Positions 38,469-50,281 of a DNA stretch of 64,000 bases are shown piece by piece. A program made the position numbers and the translations under genes. The stretch is from Rhodamnia argentea (taxonomy: Eukaryota > Streptophyta > Magnoliopsida > Myrtales > Myrtaceae). The notes under the pieces were generated by a model. The model was not told the origin of the DNA. It saw nothing but the letters and a program-made list of their open reading frames with translations, and made no database searches. The stretch is taken from assembly GCF_020921035.1 (NCBI RefSeq), contig NC_063155.1, positions 9,781,001-9,845,000 of the forward strand, written 5' to 3'. Position 1 is the stretch's first letter, and each line of letters opens with the position of its first letter.

Positions 38469-41032
38469 TGTTCTCCTGCAATACCTTGGAACGATCGTTT
38501 TCAGTCAAGAAACAGCACGAGAATTGGCCAGCGAGAACATGAAGTGGGGGAGGCTTTTTATGGGAAAGAAAAAGATGAAAAGAATTGAACTTTACTTGGA
38601 CAAGAAGTGCGCCCACGCTCCCTGGTTCCAGCAGCTCTGCTTCTCTTCATCACAAAGATACAAAAGATCACCGATCGGGGTTCACAGTTAATGCTTTCTT
38701 GATTTCTCTCTTCTCTTTCGGGGAGGTTGGCAGCAGGAACAGGCGAGGAAAGAACTCGGGATTTGGTCCATGGCAACGTGTCGTAGAAACCTCAAAACCA
38801 GACAAAACGCTTATGATCAGGTGGCGATGAGTACAGTGCAGACAGACTCGCTAGAACCTCGGTTCGAACCAAGCTGGTTCTCATGCAGTTTGACCCACAT
38901 TGACACCTCTGGACGCGAGTCTGTTAGATCATAGTGAAGTTACCATTGGAGGGTCCGACCCCATTTGTCATTCAGCTACACCAGCACAGAGAAAATTCAA
39001 ACACTCAAAACTTGAAAATTTCATAGAATGTGAAATTATATTTCACTTTGCCATTAAAACCGATGAGATTCATCTCCCATAAACCTATGAAATTAATCGT
39101 TCACGTGATATTTCGTTAAATATCTAACTTTAAATATACATGTCACTCGTCCAACGGTGAGAGTGGAATCTTTCTATACAGACAATGGACCTAACAATAG
39201 TTTTATACAATTGCAATTATGTACCGTCAACATTAAATTTGTAAATTCCATTACCTACCACAGAGCTTCGATTGCATATTTATTGCACAATACAAATGTA
39301 TTATTTCATTACGTCGACTGGAGGTTTACTATGGAAATATGCATGAGAAATAGAGATTTGCTAGGATTAAAGATTTTGAAAAGTGATCGTGAAAATTAAA
39401 TTACCAGATAAAGCTCGCGGGTGAGTATACCATATAACTCAAATCTTGAGCGAGTTTTTACCCATTATGAAGATTTTTGTTTCGGAAAATTTTGACGTTA
39501 TCGAAATAAGAGAGATGCATTATCTTGTTCATGGTGTCCCATGAAAGCAGAGGCAATCACGTGGACCACTTTCTATACCAATCAAAGCAGTGTGTCCCTA
39601 CAAAAAAAAGTAATTATATGTGGGGGCACCTCCGTTTGTTAATTATTGCATGAGAAGGGGAAAAAATAGTACAAGAGAGCCATTTCCAATTATCTTCTGG
39701 AGTCTCTGTGTGTACTTGGATGGTACTTGAGCCCATCCCATGAACCAAATGCTCACAAATTACGGATACAGTGGGACTGTTATCTTAATTCATATGTCTT
39801 TTTGTACAGGACTCAAGATACATGAGTATTGTGGGTGGGGATGTAAATGATTCAACCCAGACATGTGTGACATAAACCTGGGAAATTGTTTTTTTGCGAC
39901 TACCACCTTGTAATCTTAGATTGTTACACTACCAAACTTCCTGAAATTGTAACATAAACAGAGAAAATGGTGGGATTTGTTGATGTAGGGATTGGTACTG
40001 TCTCAATTTTCTGGGTTTTATGTTTATGAACTGTCAATTCTTTGGATAAAAATGATGAATTTGTCTAGATCAGGGAGCGAAAGTGGAGAAATATACGAAA
40101 AAGAGGCAGTGGCAGTGGCAGTGGCAGTGGCTCACGAGACAAAAACCTGCTTACCTCGTCTTTGTAGTCTGGCCTCTCTCGCCACATCCAAAACTCTTTT
40201 ACTGATGAAGTTTTCCACTGAACTGTGAAGGAGCTATCCATTAGTACCGCAGATCTTTAGGTCCCTACCATCTTCTCCTGTTCATGCTTGACGATCAGTC
40301 CCCATGTGGCCTTTGATTAGTTTATGGCTTCCAATCCATGTTACGTTATTCATACACTGTCTCTCTCTCTCTCTCTCTTCTTTGTTTATTGAACACGCAC
40401 TCTTATCTTTTTCAGTGATTCTGTCTGCAGATCAAGAGTCGAGTCCTGCACACCCACAAAGATTTATAATCAAATCAGAACTCCCAAAAGCCTATCGACC
40501 CTTTTAATAACCTTCCATCTCCATTCTGGTTCACTGATAAAGATTGGATCTTTCCGCAAGAAATTATGTCGATTGCTTCTCTTCCCCTGTTCCGCTTTTT
40601 GGGGATTCTTCCCTTCTCCCGATGAATTCGGAAGCATCTTTTTTTGGTCTCCGAGCTCTCTCGTTTTCTCTGTGTTCTGTCCTTATCAAGAACTGCACTC
40701 TCTCATCACCTTCTTCTTCATTGCTCTCTCTCTCTCTCTCTCTCTCTGAAACATGTGGGGTTCCCATTTCTCTTTGCCACGCCTTGAAGTTTTGAAGGTG
40801 GTTTGGTCTATTCGAAAATGAAAGAAAGGTTATTGATTTAGGGGACAGTCCATTTATGAGCATGCTGTAAATTGCAGGACACGTCTTATCCGTTGGTACT
40901 GCTCAAGGAACCTTTTCCTACTGTTTTTGGAGTGCGTTTTGGCAGTTTTAGTACGAAATGGCAAAGAGTTACTAGAATGACGTGCTTCAGATAGTTAGCA
41001 TGTTCCTTTTTGCTTGAGAGAGGGGGAGACAG
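38469..41032. other. Intergenic; upstream regions of two divergent genes
   Basis: No further gene is seen. 38.9-39.9 kb is AT-rich. A GGCAGT hexamer repeat lies at 40105-40131. Two CT microsatellites (40359-40378, 40723-40747) fall in the probable leader region of the kinase gene. A CAG before GACACG at about 40880 could be the end of a leader intron, but this is not provable here. Confidence 0.5.
40105..40131. repeat. (GGCAGT)n hexanucleotide repeat
   Basis: Four and a half perfect GGCAGT units. They are non-coding as far as I can see. Confidence 0.85.
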
Positions 41033-43084
41033 ATGGAATCTGCAAGTGGAATCTACTCGGGTGATGATTTCATAGTGGATGCTAAATGGCTTATTGATGC
41101 GAAGAATCTGTTCGTTGGGCCAAGAATTGGAGAAGGAGCGCACGCCAAAGTCTACGAGGGAAAGTGAGTTTTTGGCACCTCCTGTTGATTCGAGTTTCTT
41201 TTATTGGATTCTCAAGTCATTGAACTTGTGTTCTGCTTTCGCATTTTGTTTGTTTGCATGCAAAGTTGCTTGAGATCTTGGTTCAGGCTGTGCAGTTTTG
41301 TTGATATGGGTCTGCTCTCTCTTTTGGACAATTCTGTTTGATTTGATTTTGTGCAGATGCGCGGCAACTTTGCTGGTTTGATGGTTATGGGATCCGACAT
41401 CTCTTGATTTAAGTGTCCAGGAAAAAGTTCATTTTGGAATTCAGTTAGAATGTACTTCGTTTCAGTGGCTATGTGCAGCGATCTTCTGAAATGTCAAGGA
41501 TGTTCTACTGGTCGCTTTTTATTCCGGCTGAAAATTGTCATCTGAAGATTCATGTTCTTGTTGAAATCACTTGATTTTCTTTTGATTGTGTTTTTTCCGG
41601 CATTCCGATAAAGGGTGTCTAGTTAACGAGAAATTTGCCTTGTTGGTGTTTTTCAGATATAAGAACCAGACGGTTGCCATAAAAATTATCCATAGAGGGG
41701 AGACCCCAGAGGAAATTGCCAAGAGAGAAGCACGATTTGCAAGGGAGGTGGCCATGTTGTCTAGAGTTCAGCACAAAAATTTGGTCAAGGTAGGATCAAG
41801 AAGTTACTCTTGTTGCTTTCGTTTGTATCTTCATCATTACATGCTAGTGGAGGAGATTGAATTAGCTTGTTAGTGAAAGACCCTTTTTCCGACACTTTGC
41901 TAAACCTTGTGTATGGCCAGTTTATTGGAGCCTGCAAGGACCCAATAATGGTGATAGTCACTGAGCTTTTATCAGGAGGGACTTTACGTAAATATTTTCT
42001 AAATATCCGCCCAAGATGCTTAGAGACACGGGTTGCAATTGGTTTTGCCCTCGATATTGCGCGTGGAATGGAATGCTTGCACTCCCATGGGATTATTCAT
42101 AGAGATCTCAAACCCGGTAATCTTTACATTTCCAAGTCTTCTCGAGCTTCTCTAGAGTTGAGCATTGAGTCTCGATAAATAGAAGTCTTGGATGCTTGAG
42201 ATTATGCTCGACTACATGCTCAATTACCCTTTATTGGATTTCTCTGCAGAAAACTTGCTATTGACTGCTGACCAGAAAACAGTTAAATTAGCAGATTTTG
42301 GTTTAGCCAGGAGAGGAGTCATTAACGGAGATGATGACTGCCGAAACGGGGACTTATCGTTGGATGGCGCCAGAGGTACTCGATACATAGATTTGCCCTA
42401 GCATGAGCACAAGCATGATTTTGACTACTTATATAAGCTCTGGCTGTTTGTGGTTGTTACTTTTGGGGCAGTTATACAGCACTGTTACATTAAGGCAGGG
42501 AGAGAAGAAGCATTACAACCATAAAGTGGATGCTTATAGCTTCGCGATTGTGTTGTGGGAACTTCTACACAACAAATTGCCTTTCGAAGGCATGTCAAAT
42601 CTTCAGGCAGCTTATGCAGCTGCATTCAAGGTAATAGACATTCTCAGGATCCCATAAAAGGGTAATGTTAACTAGTGGACAGGGCACTTGTTAGACAACC
42701 ACACAAATTGGTGGTATTTCCGGTTTGGCTTAGCTATGTCTAATAATGTGCAGCGTTGTCCTGAAATTTCAGAATGTGAGGCCTAGTGCTGATAATCTTC
42801 CAGAGGAATTGGCTATTATTCTCACTTCGTGCTGGAAAGAGGATCCTAACGATCGCCCCAACTTCAGCCAAATAATCCAGATGCTCCTTAATTATCTGTA
42901 CACTGTATCTCCTCCTGAACCAGTCATTCCTTCGCGCATCTTCACTTCCGAGAACAGAGTCTTGCCACCGGAATCACCTGGTACGAGCTCCTTGATGGCA
43001 AGACGCGATGCCTCAGGAGAAACGCCTAAAGCGAGGGAAAACAAGCCAAAGGGCTGCTTCTCCTGCTTTGACCAATGTTACTAA
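41033..43084 (+). CDS. Raf-like (ATN1/At5g01850-type) Ser/Thr-Tyr protein kinase with a one-base frameshift
   Basis: Six exons: 41033-41163, 41657-41789, 41921-42116, 42250-42375, 42472-42630, 42773-43084 (about 351 aa if in frame). Motifs: GEGAHAKVY loop, VAIK lysine, HRDLKPEN catalytic loop, ADFGLAR, then in a shifted frame EESLTEMM and YRWMAPE, then YSFAIVLWELL and DRPNFSQIIQ. The family is cytosolic plant MAPKKK-like kinases. Just after ADFGLAR one extra base (about 42308-42314) throws off the frame. Without it exon 4 fits the next exon's phase exactly. As written, translation ends soon after in the following intron. Either an assembly error or an inactivated allele. The C-terminus GCFSCFDQCY is Cys-rich and might be lipidated (inference). 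Confidence 0.85.
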
Positions 43085-44685
43085 CTCTGCTAGACAAAGA
43101 TTAGAATGGTTGGAAGTCTGGTCCTTCATCGAGTCCGACACCTGTAAACGAAATGTAAGTTTGGTCTTGCCCCATCTGTTCACTTTGTACCAAGAAAGGC
43201 TCATCTAAATGCCTTTATTGCACATTCCAAATGAAAAGGAAAAAATGAACACTTGTTCAACACTTCCCACAATATGCTACCAACCTCAAATGCTATATTT
43301 CCTGAGTGCTCCAGAATGTATTTGAATGAAGCTTGACAAGTTTCCTGATGCTAATGAAATACAATTTCAAGTCATCCTCCTAGCATCAAAATTTGTGTAG
43401 CTCACTCATTCTACTCCGTCTGATGCATTTTCTCAATTTATAGGATCCTAGTTGATTATCTAGCTATGTCATGGAAGAAGCTCAAGTATTTAGTTTTTGG
43501 TATTGTATGATGCTTGAAGCTGAACAGGCCGGAGAAGTTCTGCGAGATGGACAATGAAAACATTGACACCTCTGCCTTGAAATCTTTGCATGTGAACAAG
43601 TCTATTAGTTCCCATCTGCTTATTCTCATCCTAGCTTGTTACTACAAAGAAGCATTTTCCGGTTTTCATGTTTGGGAGAAAACCGTTGTCCATGTTGATC
43701 TGTATGTCCCATGTTTTCAATTTTCATTGGTTTCAATTTAGCAAATAAAGTTTAATATTTCCTTTTTTCTGAAAATCTACTGATTGTCTAGACCATTTGC
43801 CTAGACATAATTTTGTTGGCGAGTTCATCATCTAAGCGGTCCTTTTGTGCTTCTGAATAGGGGTATATAAAGTTTCATTCCATCCATCATACACTAGAGA
43901 TGCAACTGAAGAATGCAGATGTATTTTACTTAAGTTTCTGTACAGCTCGTAACTAATGGTAGAAAGAGAGAATAATCAGTAGCATCTGCAAACTTCTGAT
44001 GCTGAGATAAGCCTGTATCCATAAAACTATGGATTGAATGGCGGGTGGTGTTATCCTGAATACTTTGCGAGTTCTTCAGATAAAATAAACAATGGACTGA
44101 ATCGCTCTTTCGGAGCGATGTGTGCATGAATTCGAAAATATCTGACTAATTCCAGTTTGTATATCTTCTTATTTCCCGACATGAAAGCGGTCTTACATCT
44201 CCGATGCCACGATAATTTGCACTCGTGAATCCAGATTCGTATGAACTACGAATCGAGTTCTTAATTCTTTGAGAATTGAGTACTTCAGGGTAGATGGCCT
44301 AATTAGTCAAAGATATACTAAGTGGCTTTTCCCTGCAAAAAAATGAAGTTCAAAATCAGATATTTAACGAGATGCTGGACCAATTCGTACAAGGACTTCT
44401 CATGATGACAGCGTGTATGACGGAAATGGTAATCATACACAGAGGTTCTCAAATCTTTTCAGGAGACTTTGGAGAGAATCATTCTCTGACCAGGTATGGA
44501 GTCTGTACTGGACCTGCACACTTTTTGCAAAGGAGGCTGGCCAGAGAAAGCTGTGTTACTGCCCCTCCATTGCCAAGGAAATGAGTAAATTTTTGTACCG
44601 GCAAATAGGACACGGTTAGAGAATTTTATAATTGACCTTGAAACCAAACATCATGCAGTTCGAACACCTAAACCTACCCAAGTGT
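43085..44685. other. Intergenic between two convergent genes
   Basis: It contains only 3' flanks. The open frames at 43514-43741, 43930-44127 and 44372-44647 lack any similarity or splice support. Confidence 0.6.
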
Positions 44686-46794
44686 TCACCAGTAGTCATT
44701 GCAGGAACATTGTCCATCTCTGAAATGGTGGAACCTGTTCCTGTCTCTAACAATGATCTCTCTATTGAATACCTTTGTAATCATCTTTGTGGCATTATGG
44801 CAGTCCAAGCATACTCTAAGGTTCTTCGTGATTCTGATTGTCGTCCCTGGAGGGGTTCTGATAAGAGCGAAAGCGATTGCCAGCTTCTCGCTGTGATGAG
44901 AAACCGAGACGTCCTTATCTTCTTCCTCTGCATCAAATCTAGCCTCCGTCGTGTTGGGCACGTAGCCGGTAGATTTGATCTCCCCTAGCATGTCCTCAGT
45001 TGCCCTGTATATCTCCTTCGAGTGAGCATGACCATCATCTTCAGAAAGAAATTCGTGAACGACTCCATCAACTTCAATCAGGCTGCAGCCAGGTGTCTTC
45101 CTAATTCCTCTCCTCTTCATCCGACTCCTCACGGTCATTGCATCTTCCAACCTCCCAACAGATGCATATAAATTCGAGAGAAGTATGTAATCCCCACTAT
45201 GCATTGGTTCCAATTTGACTAGATGTTTCAATGATTCTTCCCCGAGTTCCACATTCTTATGAACCCTGCATGAAGCTAACAATGTTCTCCAAATAACAGC
45301 ATTCGGTTGGATAGGCATGTTTTGTATTAACTGGTATGCCTCCTTGACCAACCCAGCTCGTCCAAGAATGTCAACCATGCAGCCGAAGTGTTCCATCCTG
45401 GGTTCGATGTCAAAGTCTCTACTCATACTAGTAAAGAGACACCGAGCCTCATCAACCAGACCCACATGACTACAAGCAGAGAGCACAGCAATAAAAGTCA
45501 CATCATTCGGCGGAACGTTTTTGTCTTGCATCATGTTGAAGAACTCAAGAGCCCTCTTACCTTGTCCGTTGCTAGCGAGACCTTGAATTAGCGCCGTCCA
45601 AGAATACACATTCTTCACTGGCATCTTCCTAAACACGTCGATGGCACTAACAATTGATCCACATTTGGCATAAAAATCAACTAATGCAGTTCCAAGAGAA
45701 ACAGTGAGTTTCAATCCTCTCTTCCTTATGAAGAAGTGAACCCACTTGCCAGTTTCTAGGGCTCCAAGGACTGCACATGAAGAAAGAACACTAACTAATG
45801 TGATCTCGTTGGGTTCTACATTTGCAGCCTGCATCTCATGGAAAAGATCAAGCGCCTCCTTGCATTCCCTTGCTTGGGTGTAACCAGATATCATGGCGCT
45901 CCAAGCCACAACATCTTTTGGTCCCGTCCGCTCAAACAATCTCCTTGCAACATCCAAACAACCGCATTTTGCATACATATCGACAAGACAAGTGATCAGA
46001 GTACCGTTTTTCTGCATCCCATTTACCTCTATATAGTCTGCAATCCACTTTCCTAGCTCCAAATCAGCTAGCCTCCCACAAGCAGTCAATACACTGATCA
46101 GCGTAACTTCATCGAAACCAACACCCAATTCTTGCATCCTCATAAACAACTTCACGATCTGCTCCCAATGCCCACCCTTACTGTAACCCGCAAACATTGA
46201 ATTCCAAGCCATAACGTTCCTCTCAGTCAATCCATCGAACACTTTACGGGCAATCTTGACTTTGCCACAGTTCGCATACATGTGAATCAGAGTGTTCCCA
46301 ACGAACCCAGTTAATCTAATCCCCATCTTCGAAATCTGCGCATGGATCTGTTCACCTTCATCTACAGCTCCTAACCTAGAGCAAGCCTTCAAAACACAAG
46401 GAAAAGTGAATTCATCGGGCGGCACCGAGTGCTCGAGCATTTCCCGGTACAAGAGCACGGCTTCAAGTGGGGACTGATTCGAAGTGAAACCTCTGATCAT
46501 TACATTATAAGCCGACGTATCAGGTCTGTCGATTTCATCGAAAACGGAGGCTGCATACTCCATAGCGCCGGGGACAATGAGTGCTGCTGATTCGAGGAGG
46601 TTCTCAGCTATGGAGGGGTTGAGGAGAAGGCGGGTCTTGATGAGGTGGGCGTGAATTTGGTTCAGGTCTCTGACGGTCTTGCATTGTTCAAGGATGAGGG
46701 TTTTAGGGTTCTCTGGAAATTGAGGTATGGAGGTCAAAAAGTTGACGCTTTTGGCGGGTGCTACTGGAGTTGCAAAAGCCATATTCTCTTGCAA
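44686..46794 (-). CDS. Pentatricopeptide repeat protein, PLS class with E and DYW domains
   Basis: An intronless frame of 702 aa. After a short N-terminal region (possible organelle-targeting sequence) come about a dozen P/L/S repeats (for example NVMAWNSMFAGYSKGG, NTLIHMYANCGKV, VVAWSAMISGYTQ), then E motifs and a DYW deaminase-like domain: SHHSEKLA (HxE zinc site), CLDCHNATK and final CSCNDYW. The family carries out site-specific C-to-U editing of mitochondrial or chloroplast RNA. Start: M1 is used, but M5 (MAFATPVAP) is equally possible. The target and exact ortholog are not recognisable by eye. No broken motif. Convergent with the kinase gene. Confidence 0.93.
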   Translation of the reverse strand: MQENMAFATPVAPAKSVNFLTSIPQFPENPKTLILEQCKTVRDLNQIHAHLIKTRLLLNPSIAENLLESAALIVPGAMEYAASVFDEIDRPDTSAYNVMIRGFTSNQSPLEAVLLYREMLEHSVPPDEFTFPCVLKACSRLGAVDEGEQIHAQISKMGIRLTGFVGNTLIHMYANCGKVKIARKVFDGLTERNVMAWNSMFAGYSKGGHWEQIVKLFMRMQELGVGFDEVTLISVLTACGRLADLELGKWIADYIEVNGMQKNGTLITCLVDMYAKCGCLDVARRLFERTGPKDVVAWSAMISGYTQARECKEALDLFHEMQAANVEPNEITLVSVLSSCAVLGALETGKWVHFFIRKRGLKLTVSLGTALVDFYAKCGSIVSAIDVFRKMPVKNVYSWTALIQGLASNGQGKRALEFFNMMQDKNVPPNDVTFIAVLSACSHVGLVDEARCLFTSMSRDFDIEPRMEHFGCMVDILGRAGLVKEAYQLIQNMPIQPNAVIWRTLLASCRVHKNVELGEESLKHLVKLEPMHSGDYILLSNLYASVGRLEDAMTVRSRMKRRGIRKTPGCSLIEVDGVVHEFLSEDDGHAHSKEIYRATEDMLGEIKSTGYVPNTTEARFDAEEEDKDVSVSHHSEKLAIAFALIRTPPGTTIRITKNLRVCLDCHNATKMITKVFNREIIVRDRNRFHHFRDGQCSCNDYW

Positions 46795-47452
46795 CGGCTA
46801 ACATGAAAGTCAACCTCCTTGTATATATGAACGAGGGTGTCATATGCTGTCATCAACTGGCATAACTATTTCTGTTAAAATGAAAGCTCATGCTCAGTCA
46901 AGCTTTATCATTTATGTAAGTAATCTCGTCCAGGACCCGGTTTTCCGGGACTTCCTTTGCAATAAAGCTCCTGATTGAATTGCCCCTAATGGACACCGGC
47001 CGCGTCAAGGAAAAAGAAGATAAATTTCGTTGCTGATGTAACAATATAGTAGAGTGGCAAAAACAGCTGCATGCCCAAAAAATTCACCAGGAGCGAGTTC
47101 TCCGTTTCCATTTTCACCTTTGATCTCGTGTAACTATTTCGATCAACATGGATCACGAGAGGCTACTCTAGATTTCCAGTCAGATTTGATACGCTGACGT
47201 ATGCGGTGTAACTGATATCAAGGCAAAGATTGTCCTCGTGTCGTCACCGGATAGCTTGGAAAGATTCTATGTGCATTTTATGTTAACTTCAGGAATTTAT
47301 TCAGGTTTTCCGCCTTTGCAGGATACCCCCACTGATTATCGTTGCCACTTGCCAGGAATCAGATGTGGTAACTTTTCTTGAAGATGAACTGAGGACCAGG
47401 AATTAGATGCACACTTATCACTTGGAATACCCAGAAAAAGCAGCAATTCGCC
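46795..47452. other. Intergenic between two divergent genes
   Basis: No gene is seen. It contains the promoter regions of the PPR gene (minus) and the small gene at 47516 (plus). Confidence 0.55.
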
Positions 47453-47459
47453 TATATAT
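47453..47459 (+). promoter_or_regulatory. TATA box of the DUF761-like gene
   Basis: TATATAT in the context CCTATATATTC lies about 60 bases before the ATG at 47516. A transcription start near 47485 would leave a leader of about 30 bases, which argues for that ATG as the start. Confidence 0.6.
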
Positions 47460-47515
47460 TCAATTCAGTACTGAACTTCAAGGTGTCTAGTAGAAGAAAA
47501 CAAACGCCTGAAGAG

Positions 47516-47998
47516 ATGTATAGGTCGGGTGAACGCCATTCTTTGCAGCAGAATGGCTGGGACACCACGTCCCAAGATTACCATGAACACCTGTCGAGAG
47601 TAGCGAAGATGCCCAGTATTCATCCGAACGTCCCTCAATACCCGAACGTGCACTCCGCGTTCCACAACAAAGTCGCTTCGGAAGAGGAGAACGAATCGCA
47701 CCACAATCATCATCAGCACAATCACAACCGCCGCTCCCCTCAGTTCCAGGAGAAGGTGGAATGGGAAGAGGAAAGTGAATCGCACCGCAATAATCATCAG
47801 CGCAATCACAACCGCCGCTCCCCTCAGTTCCAGGAGAAGGTGGAAGTGATGGAGTTCAAGGAGGAGAGGTTCGAGCATAACAGGGGCAAAGATACTGATG
47901 TGTTTGAAGAAGTCGTCGATGTGAAGGCCGACGACTTCATTCAACAGAAGCACCGAAGATTCGAACTGTGCAAGTGGAACACCTTCGCGGCGCATTAG
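47516..47998 (+). CDS. Small DUF761-like protein with an internal duplicated His/Asn/Glu-rich unit
   Basis: 160 aa from the first ATG (MYRSGERHSLQQ). The middle has two copies of a unit EE(N/S)ESH..N.HQ.NHNRRSPQFQEKVE, about 27 residues each. The end carries FEEVVDVKADDFIQQKHRRF, similar to the short C-terminal DUF761 motif (VDxKADxFI) of plant proteins. Function unknown; DUF761 proteins are often stress- or fibre-expressed. The usual basic FxxQ(L/M)RLQ end is replaced by ELCKWNTFAAH, so the C-terminus is atypical. A frame extending to a GTG upstream exists, but it begins at or before the likely transcription start. Confidence 0.6.
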   Translation: MYRSGERHSLQQNGWDTTSQDYHEHLSRVAKMPSIHPNVPQYPNVHSAFHNKVASEEENESHHNHHQHNHNRRSPQFQEKVEWEEESESHRNNHQRNHNRRSPQFQEKVEVMEFKEERFEHNRGKDTDVFEEVVDVKADDFIQQKHRRFELCKWNTFAAH

Positions 47999-48473
47999 AC
48001 CTGTCGAGCTGAGACTGTCCATGCTTAATTTGGCAGGCAAAATAACCTCCCAAGTCATAAGGGTGTTACTAGCAACCTTGACTTAAATAAAGTGCCTGTC
48101 TTTGCTGTCATCTCAGTTTCTTTTAAATCATGCTTTGCTTGGATGCCTGTCACAAAACTCAGAAACTGAATGTAACTTACCTTCTCACAATGCCCAGAGG
48201 AGTAGAATTTCATAATTCGACTCCTTTTACTTGCCTTTCTTACACTATGCTCGCCCGACAAAAGAGGGAACTTCTTCCCTTGCAACCGAAATAACATTTC
48301 TAAATCAGACCAAACCGGCAGATTCGAAATGCTACAAAGACACGCATTCACAGAAATCGACATTGATGGAAGGAATGTTAGATGTCAGCAATGGAAATTT
48401 ACAGAAGTCTATCCAAGAAATGAAATTATATTGACAACAGTCAAAAGCTGGGGCTAATGTCAGGTGAATTTGA

Positions 48474-48938
48474 TCAAAATTGATTATCTCGTGAACTCGG
48501 ACTAGGAGCATCAGGGTCGTTAAATCTTCTCGAGGACATCAGATTGAACAGATTCCTCAAGCTATTCCTACTTTCCCTCTTCCTCCTAATGGCTCTACCG
48601 GCCCCGGGCAACTCGCCAAACGGGTCATCCAAATTCAACCTCGCCTCGAGCTTCTTGGCGACCGTCACGATCTCGTACGAATCCCACAGGGATTGCCTGA
48701 AGTCCCAGGGGCCGCCACCGAGACCGTCCTTGCCCTTGGAAGGCACAACTGGCTTACCGTTCATCGCCTCGACCCTGAACCGGGAAGGCCTGCTCTTGAA
48801 GTTAAGACGGCGGGCGTCGAACTCGCTGCTGGTGGCCGCTCTGGAGCCGCTGGAGTGGCTGTGCCAGGCTTGTGCCACTGCCTTGAGGATCTCAAGCTGC
48901 TGCTCAGGTCCATGGTTCTCTGGTTGCTTCTTCTTCAT
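48474..48938 (-). CDS. Small plant-specific basic protein, unknown function
   Basis: 154 aa, single exon, starting MKKKQPENHGPEQQLEILKA. The middle has the motif GKDGLGGGPWDFRQSLWDSY, then EIVTVAKKLEARL. The ends are Arg/Ser-rich. The organisation and even codon use look like a real gene conserved in eudicots, but I cannot name it. No membrane segment or signal peptide. Possibly nuclear or cytosolic (inference from basic composition). Confidence 0.7.
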   Translation of the reverse strand: MKKKQPENHGPEQQLEILKAVAQAWHSHSSGSRAATSSEFDARRLNFKSRPSRFRVEAMNGKPVVPSKGKDGLGGGPWDFRQSLWDSYEIVTVAKKLEARLNLDDPFGELPGAGRAIRRKRESRNSLRNLFNLMSSRRFNDPDAPSPSSRDNQF

Positions 48939-49657
48939 TAGCTTTCAAGGACAGCATGAAGGTGGCTGCTTGTGGTATGAGCCATGGTGGGAGAATAGTG
49001 GAATTCCATAGTAGGATAAATGAAGGAGATGAAGAATTTGTCTGATCTATCCCCATCCAATCTTAAGGAGCTGGAAGTTTTGGTTGTGTGGATGTGAGAT
49101 GCTGCTCCACAGGTACTCTGAGTAGGACCACCTTTTGTCTTTGTCTGGTTACTATCTGGTACATGAGATGGTGAGCTCCCAGGTTAATGCCTAGGAACTT
49201 TGGTGGCAAGGTCAACTGAAGTTTGTGGAATTTAAGGATTGAACTTAAATAAAGAAAAAGAATAATGCTAGGTATACTAAAATTAATTGTAGGATTTTTT
49301 GGTGGATATGTCCTATTTATTTAAAGACCCATTCGCAACTTATGACGGGAATTGTCAATTTAGTAAGCTGATTGAAGTGTTTTCAACATTAATCATAATA
49401 AGAGAATACAATTTCAAATGTTGTAGGACAGTCCTATATAACAATGTTCTTCGTTTTTTTTTTTTTAACTACCCTAATGCAATTACAATAATAACCATCG
49501 CCCTCATTTTAACATCGGATTATTAGTGAATAAGGAGTGCATTTTAACCTTATTTGGGTCTTTTCCTTCTCAACTCTTATAAGCATTAAAATAAAAGTAT
49601 CGATCCATGAAATTGAATTGAGCAACGACGATGAATTATGAAAGTTTTGATTTTGAG
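48939..49657. other. Intergenic, no gene seen
   Basis: Upstream flank of the gene ending at 48938, then AT-rich sequence. It includes the left 8-bp target duplication of the hAT-like element at its end. Confidence 0.55.
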
Positions 49658-50112
49658 TAGGGGTGTGATCAAATCGAGTGAGTTAATGCCAAGCTCGAGC
49701 TCGACTCGACTCTTATACTCAGGGGATCAAAACTTGACTTGAGCTAGATTATGTATTAGAACGTAGACTCGAGCTCGACTCGATGATGATAGAGTTATAC
49801 ATGAACTCTATCTCCAGTTTAATAAGCTCAAACATTTTCCTTGTTTGTACGTATTTGAGGGTTAATTATGTGATTTAACAATTCACGCGTCTGTTTTAGT
49901 AATTATAAAAAGATACAAATTAAAAAATAATGGAAACTCGATCACGCTCGCGAGCTTGTCGGCTTGAGTATCAATGAGTTCGAATTCGGCATGACCGGAC
50001 ACTCGAGTAGCTCGAGCTCGGCTCGAAATTACGTGAGTCGATCTCGAGTGATTATCGAGCCGGGCCGAGCTACTCAGGACTAGCTCGGCTCAGGGTCGCC
50101 CCTAATTTTGAG
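49650..50112. mobile_element. hAT-like MITE with perfect 8-bp TSD
   Basis: The element proper is 49658-50104 (447 bases). It starts TAGGGGTG and ends CGCCCCTA (reverse complement TAGGGGCG). The eight bases ATTTTGAG flank it on both sides (49650-49657 and 50105-50112), the usual hAT signature. The interior is non-coding and rich in GAGCTCGACTCGA-type palindromic words. It lies about 170 bases before the PCH2 start codon, so it sits in that gene's promoter region. Confidence 0.9.
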
Positions 50113-50281
50113 TGGCCCATTAAGAAAGAGGTATTGTTTTGTTCTTTGCCGGCCCAAACTATAAATACCATAAAGCCATTACTTCTACGGCGACATATTT
50201 GCATCAGAGCTTCGATTCATTTTCCCTCCCAAATTTCAAAATTGACTGAAAACGAAGACCTCTAGGGTTGCGAAGAAGACG

